Part shown: piece by piece, positions 38,484 to 48,820 of the stretch
Layout: the number at the start of each line of letters is the position of its first letter
Numbering within the stretch: the stretch's first letter is position 1
Origin: Sphingomonas sp. J315
GTDB lineage: Bacteria; Pseudomonadota; Alphaproteobacteria; Sphingomonadales; Sphingomonadaceae
Assembly (NCBI RefSeq): GCF_024666595.1
Contig: NZ_CP088296.1
Coordinates: 3,772,501 to 3,836,500, forward strand
Direction: 5' to 3'
Length of the DNA stretch: 64,000 nucleotides
Made by a program: the position numbers and the translations under genes
Notes under the pieces: generated by a model
What the model saw: only the letters and a program-made list of their open reading frames with translations
Databases searched by the model: none
Told to the model about the DNA's origin: nothing

Positions 38484-39747
38484 ATGTCGGTTCGGATGGC
38501 CTTGGCAAAACTGTGCGCCTGCGCATGCGGCGGTGCCGTCGTCGGCGGCGGCGCGGTGCATGTCGCCGAAACCCGCGCCGAGCGCGGCTATCAGCAACAG
38601 CGTCAATCGGTGAAGCAGGGCGTGGTCCAGCGCCGCGTCGTCAAGCGCCCTCTGCGCAAGCGCGTCGTGCGCCGCACCGTAACTACCACTGCCCAGTGCC
38701 AGCCCCAGGTCGTGACCGTGACGTCACAGGGGACGGCGATCCCCCTGCCCCCCGCCCACCTATGGCTCAAGCGGTGAGATGCCCGTCGTCGGTGGCGGCG
38801 GTGGCGGCGGCGGTGGCGCCGCAGCGGCAGTGACCGGAGGCAGCAGCGGCGGTTTCGTTGGCGGATTCTTCGCTGGCGGATTCTTCGGCGGTTCGGGCGG
38901 CAGCAGCGGCAGCGGCGCGTCAGGCAGCGGCGGCATCGTCATTTCCTCGACCAGCAGCACCAGCGGCGGTTCGACATCGACCTCGGGCGGATCGACTTCG
39001 ACCGGCGGCTCGTCGACTGGCGGTTCGTCCACCTCGACCGGTGGCTCGTCGAGCGGCAGCGTCAGCTCGACTTCCTCGACCGGTGGCTCGTCGACAGGTG
39101 GCTCGTCCACGTCGAGCGGCGCGGTCAGCTCGACCTCTTCGGGCGATGTCTCGTCCTCGACCGGCGGATCGTCCTCCTCCACATCGTCGGGCGGATCGTC
39201 GGGTGACGTGTCGTCGTCGACCGGTGGTTCGTCGTCGTCGACGTCGTCAGGCGCATCATCCAGCTCGACCTCGTCGGGCGGGTCCTCGTCCTCGACCAGC
39301 TCGGCCTCGGGCGGTTCGTCGGGCGACGTGTCGTCTTCGTCGAGCGGCAACGTCTCGTCCTCGGCATCGTCCTCGGGTGACGTGTCCTCGTCCACCTCGG
39401 CGTCCTCGTCGGGTGACGTGTCGTCGTCGACCTCGACCTCGGCCAGCTCGTCTGGCGATGTTTCGACCTCGTCGTCCAACTCGTCGGCTTCCTCGACCTC
39501 GGCCTCGTCCTCGGGCGACGTGTCGTCCTCGACCTCGAGCGGGTGGAGCACCTCGAGTGGGTGGAGCACCTCGACCAGCAGCTCGACTTCGTCGGGCACG
39601 TCGAGCGGCACCAGCAGCTCCTCGGGTGGTCCCGATCCGGTTCCCGCGCCGCCGATGGTGCTGCTGTTCGGCGCGGCCGCAGCGGCGCTGGTGGTGCGCA
39701 AGCGGTACCAGAACCGCAAGGCAAAGGACGCCGCGGCGGCCGAATAA
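38484..39747 (+). pseudogene. Ser/Gly repeat surface protein with PEP-CTERM-like tail, frame broken by one base
   Basis: From ATG 38484: short N-terminal hydrophobic segment (ALAKLCACACGGAVVGGGAV), basic region (VKRPLRKRVVRRTV), then a frame break in a C6 run (38748-38753). With five C it reads on through PTYGSSGEMPVVGGGG to a 420-residue protein. The middle (about 150-370) is almost entirely Ser, Thr, Gly, with a recurring SSGDVSS unit and two GWSTS units. The C-terminus is PDPVPAPPMVLLFGAAAAAL followed by VVRKRYQNRK: proline, hydrophobic helix, basic end, like a PEP-CTERM/exosortase sorting signal. Likely an extracellular, possibly glycosylated, protein. Function unknown. Confidence 0.65.
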
Positions 39748-39765
39748 GCGCCGCGGCGACCAGCG

Positions 39766-40210
39766 TCAGTCGGCGTCGATCAGTGCCTGTTCGATCTCCG
39801 GGATCGGATGACCGGTCAGCGTCTTGTCGATCTCGCCGGTCAGCCGCTCGCTCACCTCCTTGTGATAATGTTTGCGCAGTTCGCCTAGCGTGCGCGGCGG
39901 CGCGACGATGATCAGCGATTCGAAATCGTTGTTGAGCGCGCGCTTCTTCAGCAGTTCCGCCGTCTCCGCCGCGAACCGGTCTTCCTCCAGCTGGTGGAAA
40001 TCGGTCTCCTCATAGGCGCTGCGCCCCGCCCCCCACGCTTGAAAAGGCACGGCCCGGAGCGTCGGTGCGCTGGTCGATATTGTCGGGGTTTTCCTGCACC
40101 CGTTTGCGCTCGACCTGAAGGTTGAGGTGAACATTGTCGCCCTCGTTCCTCAGGAACAGCATCTTGCGGCCATCGGCGACCACGACCATCGCATTGTGCG
40201 GAACGTGCAT
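39766..40210 (-). pseudogene. Host attachment family protein, frame broken by one base
   Basis: From ATG 40210: MHVPHNAMVVVADGRKMLFLRNEGD ... RAFSSVG, then the frame changes and continues RSAYEETDFHQLEEDRFAAETAELLKKRAL, LIIVAPPRTLGELRKHYHKEV and GHPIPEIEQAL. The break is a C6 run on the plus strand (about 40029-40034); five C gives one 147-residue protein. The family (protein required for attachment to host cells, baeRF-like fold) is widespread in alphaproteobacteria including free-living ones. The actual role is unclear. Convergent with the Ser-rich gene. Confidence 0.8.
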
Positions 40211-40290
40211 GAGTCTCTCCTTGATTGGTTACACAGGGTGAACGCACACCGCGCACACCGGGTTGCCTAGCCCCGCGCGGCTCGCCATAG

Positions 40291-41577
<1,287 letters not shown>

Positions 41578-41656
41578 CGTGCCGCCGTATCTGGACCTGA
41601 CGCATCGTGAATCGCTTGTTATGCTTGAACGGGCAATAGGTTGAACCGGGCGGATC

Positions 41657-42724
41657 ATGCGGGGGATGAGGATCAGGACGGGGTTGATCGCGGCGCTGAT
41701 GCTGGCGCCGCTGGCAGGTGGCTGTATTCCGCCGGGAGCGACGCCTTCTGCCCGCTCGGCCCCCGCGCCCCGACAGGTCGATCCGACGGCGGCCCCCCGG
41801 CGTGAGGACGTCCCCGCCCTCCCCGCGCCTGTCTCGGCGTGGGAGGCGCGGCGGGTGACTGCCGATGCGCGTGTCATTCCCGCGTCGGAATATGTCGTCG
41901 TGTCCGGCGACACGCTGCGCAAGATCGCGGACAGGACCGGTGCAGGATCTGAAGCGATCGCGCGTGCGAACAATATTCCCCCGCCCTACACGATTCGCGT
42001 CGGCCAGCGGTTGTCGATCCCGGGCGGGCGCTATCATCTGGTCCGCGCAGGTGAGACCGGCATCGCCATCGCCCGCGCCTATGGCGTCGACTGGGGCCGG
42101 GTGGTGACCGAGAACGACCTGACCGAACCCTATATCCTGCGTACCGGCATGCGGTTGCTGATCCCCGGCGACCCCCGGACGATGACGCTGGAGGAGCGCG
42201 CCGCCGCCTTCCGGCTCGACATCGACGATATCGTCACGGGCGGCCAGCCCGCCATTGCCGAGCGCGCGCGCCCGACCCCGCCGACCGCGTCCTCGGCGCG
42301 GGTACTGCCTCCCGACGCCGCAGTCGCCGCACCGACGACAACGCTGCGCGGTGGCTTTGCCTGGCCGGCGCGCGGCACCGTCATCCGTCGATTCGGTCCG
42401 ATCGCCAGTGGCGAGCGGAGCGACGGGATCAAGATCGCGGTGCCGCTCGACACCCCGATCCTCGCCGCCGCCGACGGCACCGTCGCCTATGTCGGCAGCG
42501 AAATCCCCGCACTCGGCGGGCTGGTAATCCTTCAGCATGGCAGCGGCTGGACGAGCGTCTATGGCCATGCCGGGCAGCTGCTCGTCCAGCGCGGCCAGTC
42601 GGTGAAGCGTGGCCAGATGATCGCCCTGTCCGGCGACAGCGGAACGAACCGTGCGCAGCTGCATTTCGAGTTGCGCCAGGGACGCACCCCCGTCGATCCG
42701 ATTCCCAGACTGCCCAGCCGTTGA
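41657..42724 (+). CDS. LysM and M23 domain lipoprotein, NlpD-like
   Basis: 355 residues. Lipoprotein signal with lipobox LAGGC (about residue 23), two LysM repeats (EYVVVSGDTLRKIADRTGAG..., then RYHLVRAGETGIAIARAYGV...), a linker, and a C-terminal LytM/M23 domain (FAWPARGTVIRRFGP, GIKIAVPLDTPILAAADGTVAYVG, ILQHGSGWTSVYGHAGQL, GTNRAQLHFELRQG). The first zinc His (normally H-x-GxD) is replaced (GERSDGIKI), as in NlpD/EnvC activators. It therefore probably activates amidases at the septum rather than cutting. Its stop overlaps the TTG start of the K+ channel gene. Confidence 0.85.
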   Translation: MRGMRIRTGLIAALMLAPLAGGCIPPGATPSARSAPAPRQVDPTAAPRREDVPALPAPVSAWEARRVTADARVIPASEYVVVSGDTLRKIADRTGAGSEAIARANNIPPPYTIRVGQRLSIPGGRYHLVRAGETGIAIARAYGVDWGRVVTENDLTEPYILRTGMRLLIPGDPRTMTLEERAAAFRLDIDDIVTGGQPAIAERARPTPPTASSARVLPPDAAVAAPTTTLRGGFAWPARGTVIRRFGPIASGERSDGIKIAVPLDTPILAAADGTVAYVGSEIPALGGLVILQHGSGWTSVYGHAGQLLVQRGQSVKRGQMIALSGDSGTNRAQLHFELRQGRTPVDPIPRLPSR

Positions 42725-43755
42725 ACCGCCACCGCATCCCGACCCATGCCGCGCTCCGCCGGAAGTCGGGCGTATCACCCTGGGTGTCGATCGCCTGGCG
42801 CGTCGCCGCCGTGCTGGGCCTCTATGCCTTCGCGGTCGCCTTCCACTGGTTCGATCGCGAAGGGCTGCGCGACAATTTCGACGATCATATCAGCTTTCTC
42901 GACATCATCTATTTCACGATGATTTCGATCACGACGACCGGCTATGGCGACATCGTTCCGATCTCGCCCGGCGCGCGGATGTTCGACGCGCTGGTGGTGA
43001 CGCCGATCCGCATCTTCGTGATCCTGATCTTCATCGGCACGACCTACCAATTCATCCTCAAACGCACATGGGACAGGTGGCGCATGGCGCAGATCCAGAA
43101 AATGCTCACCAACCACATCGTGGTCGCCGGGTTCGGCAAGACCGGCTCTGACGCGGTCAGCGAACTGGTCGCGCGCGGCACCGATCCCGCCTGCATCGTC
43201 GTGGTGGACGGGGACGAACACGCGCTCGCCCGTGCCGAAGATGTGGGGTGCAACGTGCTGGTCGGCGACGCGACGCGCGACCAGACGCTGCAGGACGTTC
43301 GGGTCGACCGCGCAAAGACGCTGATCGTCGCCACCGGGCGCGACGATACCTCGATCCTCGTCACCCTCACCGCCCGGCACCTGGCGCCAAAGGTGCCGAT
43401 CTCAATCATCATCAAGGCGGACGACAATGAATTTCCCGCGCGCGCAGCCGGGGCGAATACCGTCATCAACCCGGTCAGCTTCGCCGGGCTGCTGCTCGCC
43501 GGATCGGTCGAGGGGACACATGTCGCCGACTATATGCTCGACCTCGCCTCGGTCGACGGGCGGGTGCATTTGTCCGAACGCTGCGTGAAGGCGGTGGAGA
43601 TCGGCAAGCCGCTATCTGCAATCACCACCGGCCTTGGCGTCCGGATCTACCGCAACGGCGAACCCTATGGCTTCTTCGAGGAACAGGCGAAGGCGCTGAA
43701 GGCGGATGACGTGATCGTCGAAATCATTCCCCAGGGCGACTCCGCCCACGGATAG
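42721..43755 (+). CDS. Potassium channel with TrkA-N (RCK) domain
   Basis: 344 residues, TTG start overlapping the preceding stop. Two membrane helices (about 22-40 and 78-100) flank a pore loop with the selectivity filter SITTTGYGDIVP. A Rossmann-type RCK domain follows: HIVVAGFGKTGSDAVSELVARG (GxGxxG), VVVDGDEHAL, GDATRDQTL, KTLIVATGRDD, ending in a TrkA-C-like part. It should form a tetrameric K+-selective channel gated by ligand or nucleotide binding. The gene is coupled to the NlpD-like gene by position only. Confidence 0.9.
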   Translation: MNRHRIPTHAALRRKSGVSPWVSIAWRVAAVLGLYAFAVAFHWFDREGLRDNFDDHISFLDIIYFTMISITTTGYGDIVPISPGARMFDALVVTPIRIFVILIFIGTTYQFILKRTWDRWRMAQIQKMLTNHIVVAGFGKTGSDAVSELVARGTDPACIVVVDGDEHALARAEDVGCNVLVGDATRDQTLQDVRVDRAKTLIVATGRDDTSILVTLTARHLAPKVPISIIIKADDNEFPARAAGANTVINPVSFAGLLLAGSVEGTHVADYMLDLASVDGRVHLSERCVKAVEIGKPLSAITTGLGVRIYRNGEPYGFFEEQAKALKADDVIVEIIPQGDSAHG

Positions 43756-43762
43756 TTGTCGG

Positions 43763-45505
43763 CTAGGCGACCGAGCGCAGAACTGCTTCACGCTTGACGG
43801 TGAAGCTGACGGTCGCGCCCCGGGCGCGGTTCCACGCCTTCAACTCTCCGCCATGTACCTCGATGATGCGGCGGCAGATCGACAGGCCGATGCCAAGTCC
43901 ATGCTCGGCCTTGGTCGAGATGAAGGGCAGGTTGAACTGCTCCAGCACGCTGTCGGGAAAGCCGGGGCCATCATCCTCGACGCGAATTTCGAACATCTCT
44001 TCTGACCGGGCCTCGCACTTGATCCGGATCAAGCGCCGGTCCTCGGGGACGCTCGCCACCGCCTCCTCCGCGTTGCGGATCAGGTTGACCAGTACCTGCT
44101 GGATCTGGATTCGATCGATCAGCACCCGCGTTTGCGCATGGCCGCCCGCATAAAGCACGCGCGCGCGCGGCGCTGCATTGCCGCCGCGCGCCAACTCGAT
44201 CGCGTCGAATATGGTCGCGTCCAGCGTTTCGATGCGCAATTCCGCGCTGCCCTTCGATAAATAGTCTCGGATCCGGCGGATGATCTCGCCCGCGCGCGCG
44301 ATCTGGCCGCGCACCTGGTGCAGCTGGGCCCCAACCGCTTCGCGCGTACCGTCGCCCCGGATCATCAGCTCCCCGACCGCAAGATAGTTGGAGGCGGCGG
44401 TCAGCGGCTGGTTGAGTTCGTGCGCCAGGCCAGCCGCCATCTCGCTGAGCGATGAAACCCGCGCGGAATGGGCGAACTCGTCCCGCATCTGGTCAAACCG
44501 GCGCTGCGCCTGTTCCTGGTTGCTGACATGCCGCGCGTACAAGACAAGCAGCGCACCCAGCAACAGGGTCAGTGCCGTCGCCAGACTCAGGAACCACCCT
44601 GCACGCCGCGTCGCGGGCGCAAGGATGTCGGCTTCGCCCACGCCCGAGGTCACGAAAATCGGGTAATTGGTCAGCCTCCTGTGGCTGAACAGGCGGCGTC
44701 TGCCGTCAAGTGAGCTCGGCCCCCAATATTCCCCGTTGGGCTCGGCCATCTGGCGTTGCATCACCAGGCGCCCGCTCAGGTCCTGCCCCCAGCTGACGAC
44801 ACCGCCCTCGCGCCGCGCCAGGGTCATGCCGCGCAGCGAGATGATCGAAATCAGATCGGCCGGACGATATTCAATGCCGGCGTTGAAATCGACAAAGCGC
44901 CGCGCCGGGATCTCAACGGCTACGGCGCCGGCAAAGCTCCGGTCCGGGTTCCGCAGCGCGCGAGCGATCAACAGGACCGTATCGCCAGTCTCGGGCTTGG
45001 TCGTCGGGTTGGAGATGGCGCGATCGACAGTCGGCGTTTCCCGAAGCTCTCTGAACACGCGGCGGTCTCGCACGCTCCGCCGAGCGTCCGCGCTGGTGCT
45101 AAACCGGATATTTCCATCGGCGTCGGCGAGCTGCGCACCTGACACGATTGCGTCGAAATATGCGGGCAATACGATTCGCCGTGTGCCGGTAGTGCCCGGC
45201 GACCGCACCTGTGCGCCATAACGTTCGTCGAGATAGGCGGTCGCCAAATCCGCCGCCTCAAGCGTGCGCCGGACATATTGCTCAAAGGCGACGACGCGCC
45301 CCCTGTTTTCACGCACAGCCGCTTCAACCGCAGTGCGCCGGTCCTCAACTATCTGCCAGATCACCGTGATCCAGGCGACGACTACGAACAGGACGCCCGA
45401 GATAGTCACGAGTCGCGCCGCTGGCTGACCCAGGATCGTCAGATAGATGTTTGGTGTCCGCACCCCGCCACCTGCCCGACTGAATGCGGGCCTTCCCACA
45501 CGCAT
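43763..45505 (-). CDS. Membrane sensor histidine kinase with periplasmic dCache-like domain
   Basis: 580 residues. First membrane helix about 32-52, a periplasmic region of about 250 residues with a double-Cache layout (AYLDERYGAQVR, GAQLADADGNIRFST, VFRELRETPTVDRAISNPTTKPETGDTVLLIARAL), a second helix about 303-325, then H-box SEMAAGLAHELNQPLTAASN and HATPase (QVLVNLIRNAEEAVAS, VEDDGPGFP, GLGIGLSICRRIIEVHGG). It belongs to the DctB/FixL-type kinase group that senses small ligands such as carboxylates or amines. No response regulator is adjacent. It is divergent from a TonB receptor gene 250 bp away. Confidence 0.9.
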   Translation of the reverse strand: MRVGRPAFSRAGGGVRTPNIYLTILGQPAARLVTISGVLFVVVAWITVIWQIVEDRRTAVEAAVRENRGRVVAFEQYVRRTLEAADLATAYLDERYGAQVRSPGTTGTRRIVLPAYFDAIVSGAQLADADGNIRFSTSADARRSVRDRRVFRELRETPTVDRAISNPTTKPETGDTVLLIARALRNPDRSFAGAVAVEIPARRFVDFNAGIEYRPADLISIISLRGMTLARREGGVVSWGQDLSGRLVMQRQMAEPNGEYWGPSSLDGRRRLFSHRRLTNYPIFVTSGVGEADILAPATRRAGWFLSLATALTLLLGALLVLYARHVSNQEQAQRRFDQMRDEFAHSARVSSLSEMAAGLAHELNQPLTAASNYLAVGELMIRGDGTREAVGAQLHQVRGQIARAGEIIRRIRDYLSKGSAELRIETLDATIFDAIELARGGNAAPRARVLYAGGHAQTRVLIDRIQIQQVLVNLIRNAEEAVASVPEDRRLIRIKCEARSEEMFEIRVEDDGPGFPDSVLEQFNLPFISTKAEHGLGIGLSICRRIIEVHGGELKAWNRARGATVSFTVKREAVLRSVA

Positions 45506-45655
45506 GTTACGGGCCGAAAGTCGTAAACACCAGATGGTCGAGATACCCGTCCGGAGACCGCGTTTCGGAGCTGCTCTTTGAGCCGCTCACGCTGAACGAT
45601 TGAAATCAGGGTGTTATTTGTGAAAGTACAATTGGTCTATAGCATTGGTATGATC

Positions 45656-45670
45656 ACAATTTGAAATTGT
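45656..45670. promoter_or_regulatory. Perfect 15-bp palindrome ACAATTTGAAATTGT
   Basis: ACAATTT-G-AAATTGT is exactly self-complementary around one base, located 88 bp before the TonB receptor start in an AT-rich control region shared with the divergent histidine kinase. It looks like a dimeric regulator operator. No regulator gene is nearby. Confidence 0.5.
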
Positions 45671-45694
45671 CAGCCATCTGGAATGGAAAATAGG

Positions 45695-45710
45695 TTGACA
45701 TATTGGTCAA
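45695..45710. promoter_or_regulatory. Inverted repeat TTGAC-N6-GTCAA
   Basis: TTGAC (45695-45699) and GTCAA (45706-45710) are exact reverse complements, 48 bp before the TonB receptor start. TTGACA here could also be a -35 element, so a repressor at this site would block the promoter. Confidence 0.45.
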
Positions 45711-45757
45711 TCAAACTGAGTTTGCGGTCAAACAGATGATAAAAATGGGAGGGGTGG

Positions 45758-48700
45758 ATGCGCCGCATGAAGACTCAACGTGCGTCCGGCGTTGGCCGGG
45801 ACGGTTTTGCGGCGATCCTGCTGGCCGGAACTGCGATGGTGACGCTGGCCAATCCCGCCTTCGCACAGGACGCACCCGTCGCGCCTGCCGCAGAGGATGA
45901 GATCATCGTCACCGGCATTCGCAGTTCGCTCGCCACCGCGCTCGCGGAAAAGCGCACTGCCGACAATCTGGTCGAAGTCATCCAGGCCGAGGATATCGGC
46001 AAGCTCCCCGACCAGAACCTTGCCGAGGTTCTGGAAAACGTCACCGGTGTCCAGATCACCCGTCAGGCCGGCGTCGGCAACGCTGTCCAGATCCGCGGCA
46101 CCGACGCCAACCGGACCGAGATCAACGGCGTATCGACCGTCGGGTCCGGCGCGGGCCGGTCGGGAATCAGCTTTGAGGATCTGCCGGCAGCGCTGATCGC
46201 TTCGGTCGAGGTCACAAAGGTGCCGACCGCGAAAACGATTGAAGGTTCGGTCGGAGGCACGATCAACCTGCGCACGATGCGTCCGCTGTCGCTGAAGGAA
46301 CCGTTGATCGCGTTCCGGGGGCAGATGGAGAATAGCGACCTCGCACGGACAACGCTCCCGCGCATTTCCGGCACGATCGGCAGCCGCTGGGACACCGGCA
46401 TTGGCGAGTTTGGCGTGGTCGTGAGCGGCAGTTTTGCCCGGCAGGACGTCGCCAATTTCGCACCACGGGTCGATCGTGACGCCGTGGTCCTTCCCGGCCA
46501 GGGGCCGAGCGCCCAGTCCTTCCCCTTCCTGCGCATCCAGTTCTTCCAGCAGGGTCTCGACAATTACGAATATGAAACCTGGAACGGGACCGGCGCGCTC
46601 GAATGGAAGCCCGCCGACAATCTCAGGCTGTATTTCGACGCGACCGTGAACAACCAGCAGCGCGCCCAGGAAAGCCATCGGATACAGATTTCCGGCACCG
46701 CCACCCAGTCGGTGGTGGATGCGACCAACAATACGGCGTTCGAAACGGTGAAGTGGGGCACGCTCGACGGACCCAATGGTCCGATCGATCTGGGCACCGT
46801 CCAGGCCACCGTCGCGGGTACGATCGGGATTGGCGGATCGACCGGAACGGTCATCGATTCCAACATGCGCATGTCGAGTGACACCGGCGCGCGGATCACG
46901 CGCAGCCGTGTGTTCGATTTGGGCTCGGAATGGGTCGTGGGGGACCTGACGGTTCGCGCCGAAGGCTCGCTGTCGACGTCAAAGTCGGAATTCCCCAACT
47001 TCTCGACCACGCTCGACTTCATCAACCCGCGCGGCCCGCAACCTGTGATCGGGCGCAGCATCGATAACGGCGTCCCCCTCGCCTTCGACCTGCGCAACGG
47101 CACGCTGCAATTTGGACTCGACCAGGCCAGCCCGTTCGCGCCCAGTGCCGCCGAACTGCTGAACCCCGCCAATTATCAGCTTCAGCAGGTGGCGCAGGGC
47201 GCGAGTACCACCGACAATCAGGAGCGCGCCGCGCGGCTCGACCTGTCCTATGACTTTTCGGACGTCATGCCGTTCATCAGCTCGATCGACGCGGGCTATC
47301 GCTGGAACCGCACCTCTGCGGTCAACAGCGAGTTTTCGAACAATGTCAGCCTGACCAACACGACCAGCGCGTGGAACCGGCCGAGAGGCAATCTGTTCGC
47401 CGACATCCTGATCCCGGGACCGGACAACTTCAATGCGGCGGACGGACGCACGCTCTATTTCCCTGACTTCCTGCTGATCGACGGGGGGCTGGCGTTCCGC
47501 AATCCGGTGTCGGTCCTGAACACGCTCAACAGCGCGATCGCCGCCAGCAACGCAGCGCGCACCCAGGGGCCAGCGGTCGCCTCGCTCGCCACGCCGACCG
47601 AGAGTTTCGCGGGCTTTTTCAGCATCCGCGAAACGACCAGCGCCGCCTATTTCCAGGCAAATTTCGACGGTGAGGTCGGCGGCGCGCGCGTGCGCGGCAA
47701 TGCCGGTGTACGTTGGCTGCATACGGGTCTCGACTCGACCGGAAATAACATCGCGAATGGGGTGGTGACCGGACAGACGGTCACCAGCAGCAGCTATGAG
47801 TTCTGGCTGCCGCGGTTCAGCCTGGTGGTCGAACCGGCGGACAAGGTGCTGATCCGCGGCGGCGTCGCCCGCGACATCCGCCGTCCGAATTTCGATACGC
47901 TCTCGACCTCCTATTCCTTCGGTACTGGCGCGAATACGCCGGTCGCGGTGGGCAACCCGGCGCTGGTCCCCGAGGCGGTCTGGTCGTTCGACCTGTCGGG
48001 CGAATATTATTTCGCGCCCTCCAGCCTGATCAGCATCGGCTTCTTCCACAAGTCGCGCACCAATTTGTTCGCGCAGCGGCAGGAAGATCCGGCACCGAAC
48101 CTCGATCTCAGTGGCAACCTCAACATCGACATCACCCCGCCGTGCGAACAGGGCGGAATCTACAACCCGGTTGCCAACCGCAACATCAACAACCCGGTCC
48201 AGGGCGTCGGGATCTGCGTGCCGTTGCTTTCGACATTCAACGTCGGCGGGACGACGACACAGACCGGCATCGAAATCGCGTTCCAGCACGATCTGTCCGC
48301 ATGGGAAGACACGCTGGGCTTCGCGTCCGGTTTCGGGTTCATCGGCAACTTCACCTATCAGAAGACCGGTGGAACGGCCCGCGAATATCGCACCGCGGAT
48401 GGCCCGCGCACCGTCTTCACCCTGCTCGGCAAGCCAAATTCGCAGGATCTGATCACGCTCACCAACCTGTCGAAATTCGCGTACAACGCGACACTGTTCT
48501 ACGACAAATACGGGCTCAACGCGCGGATGCGATACACGTGGCGGTCGAGCTATGTGTCGAACGATCCGTTCTTCTTCGGCCTTCCGCGCATCAACGGCGC
48601 GCGCGGCCAGCTCAATGCAAGCATCAACTACGACATCACCGACAGGATCAATGTCGGGGTCGAGGGGATCAACCTGCTGCGCGAGGATCAGAACCAGTAT

Positions 48701-48781
48701 TGCGTCAACGACAAGGCGCTGCTCTGCTTCCAGGGGCTGACCGACCGACGCATCACTGCGGGGCTCAGCATTCGCTTCTAG
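45758..48781 (+). CDS. TonB-dependent receptor, Caulobacter/sphingomonad long type
   Basis: 1007 residues, start preceded by GGGAGGGG. Signal peptide ends near NPAFAQ. TonB box region EDEIIVTGIRSSL, plug domain (DNLVEVIQAEDIGKLPDQNLAEVLENVTGVQITR, VQIRGTDANRTEINGV, EGSVGGTINLRT), then a large barrel ending in GLSIRF. The GIRxSLxxAxxxKR start and size are those of the TonB-Caulo family (TIGR01782), whose members often import sugars or oligosaccharides in Caulobacter and sphingomonads. Two palindromes lie in the promoter. The substrate cannot be told; no carbohydrate genes flank it. Confidence 0.94.
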   Translation: MRRMKTQRASGVGRDGFAAILLAGTAMVTLANPAFAQDAPVAPAAEDEIIVTGIRSSLATALAEKRTADNLVEVIQAEDIGKLPDQNLAEVLENVTGVQITRQAGVGNAVQIRGTDANRTEINGVSTVGSGAGRSGISFEDLPAALIASVEVTKVPTAKTIEGSVGGTINLRTMRPLSLKEPLIAFRGQMENSDLARTTLPRISGTIGSRWDTGIGEFGVVVSGSFARQDVANFAPRVDRDAVVLPGQGPSAQSFPFLRIQFFQQGLDNYEYETWNGTGALEWKPADNLRLYFDATVNNQQRAQESHRIQISGTATQSVVDATNNTAFETVKWGTLDGPNGPIDLGTVQATVAGTIGIGGSTGTVIDSNMRMSSDTGARITRSRVFDLGSEWVVGDLTVRAEGSLSTSKSEFPNFSTTLDFINPRGPQPVIGRSIDNGVPLAFDLRNGTLQFGLDQASPFAPSAAELLNPANYQLQQVAQGASTTDNQERAARLDLSYDFSDVMPFISSIDAGYRWNRTSAVNSEFSNNVSLTNTTSAWNRPRGNLFADILIPGPDNFNAADGRTLYFPDFLLIDGGLAFRNPVSVLNTLNSAIAASNAARTQGPAVASLATPTESFAGFFSIRETTSAAYFQANFDGEVGGARVRGNAGVRWLHTGLDSTGNNIANGVVTGQTVTSSSYEFWLPRFSLVVEPADKVLIRGGVARDIRRPNFDTLSTSYSFGTGANTPVAVGNPALVPEAVWSFDLSGEYYFAPSSLISIGFFHKSRTNLFAQRQEDPAPNLDLSGNLNIDITPPCEQGGIYNPVANRNINNPVQGVGICVPLLSTFNVGGTTTQTGIEIAFQHDLSAWEDTLGFASGFGFIGNFTYQKTGGTAREYRTADGPRTVFTLLGKPNSQDLITLTNLSKFAYNATLFYDKYGLNARMRYTWRSSYVSNDPFFFGLPRINGARGQLNASINYDITDRINVGVEGINLLREDQNQYCVNDKALLCFQGLTDRRITAGLSIRF

Positions 48782-48820
48782 ACACCGCACTCAGGCATCG
48801 CCCCGACGAGGGGGCGATGC

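Noticed and set aside
38940..39620. Short repeats suggesting a CRISPR array
   Set aside because: They are codon-level Ser/Gly repeats with no constant repeat and unique spacers, and lie in frame in a gene.
38760..39719. Open minus-strand frame of about 319 codons, rich in Asp/Glu/Pro, antisense to the Ser-rich gene
   Set aside because: It is the mirror of the TCG/AGC/GGC repeat codons; no ribosome site, no typical start, and the plus frame has the signal and sorting-like ends.
39766..40210. Host attachment protein as a sign of prophage or pathogenicity
   Set aside because: The name is historical; the family is chromosomal in many free-living alphaproteobacteria and no phage genes surround it.
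46979..48790. Long minus-strand open frame opposite the TonB receptor
   Set aside because: Antisense shadow; Arg/Asp-rich with no recognisable domain, and the plus frame has signal, plug and barrel.
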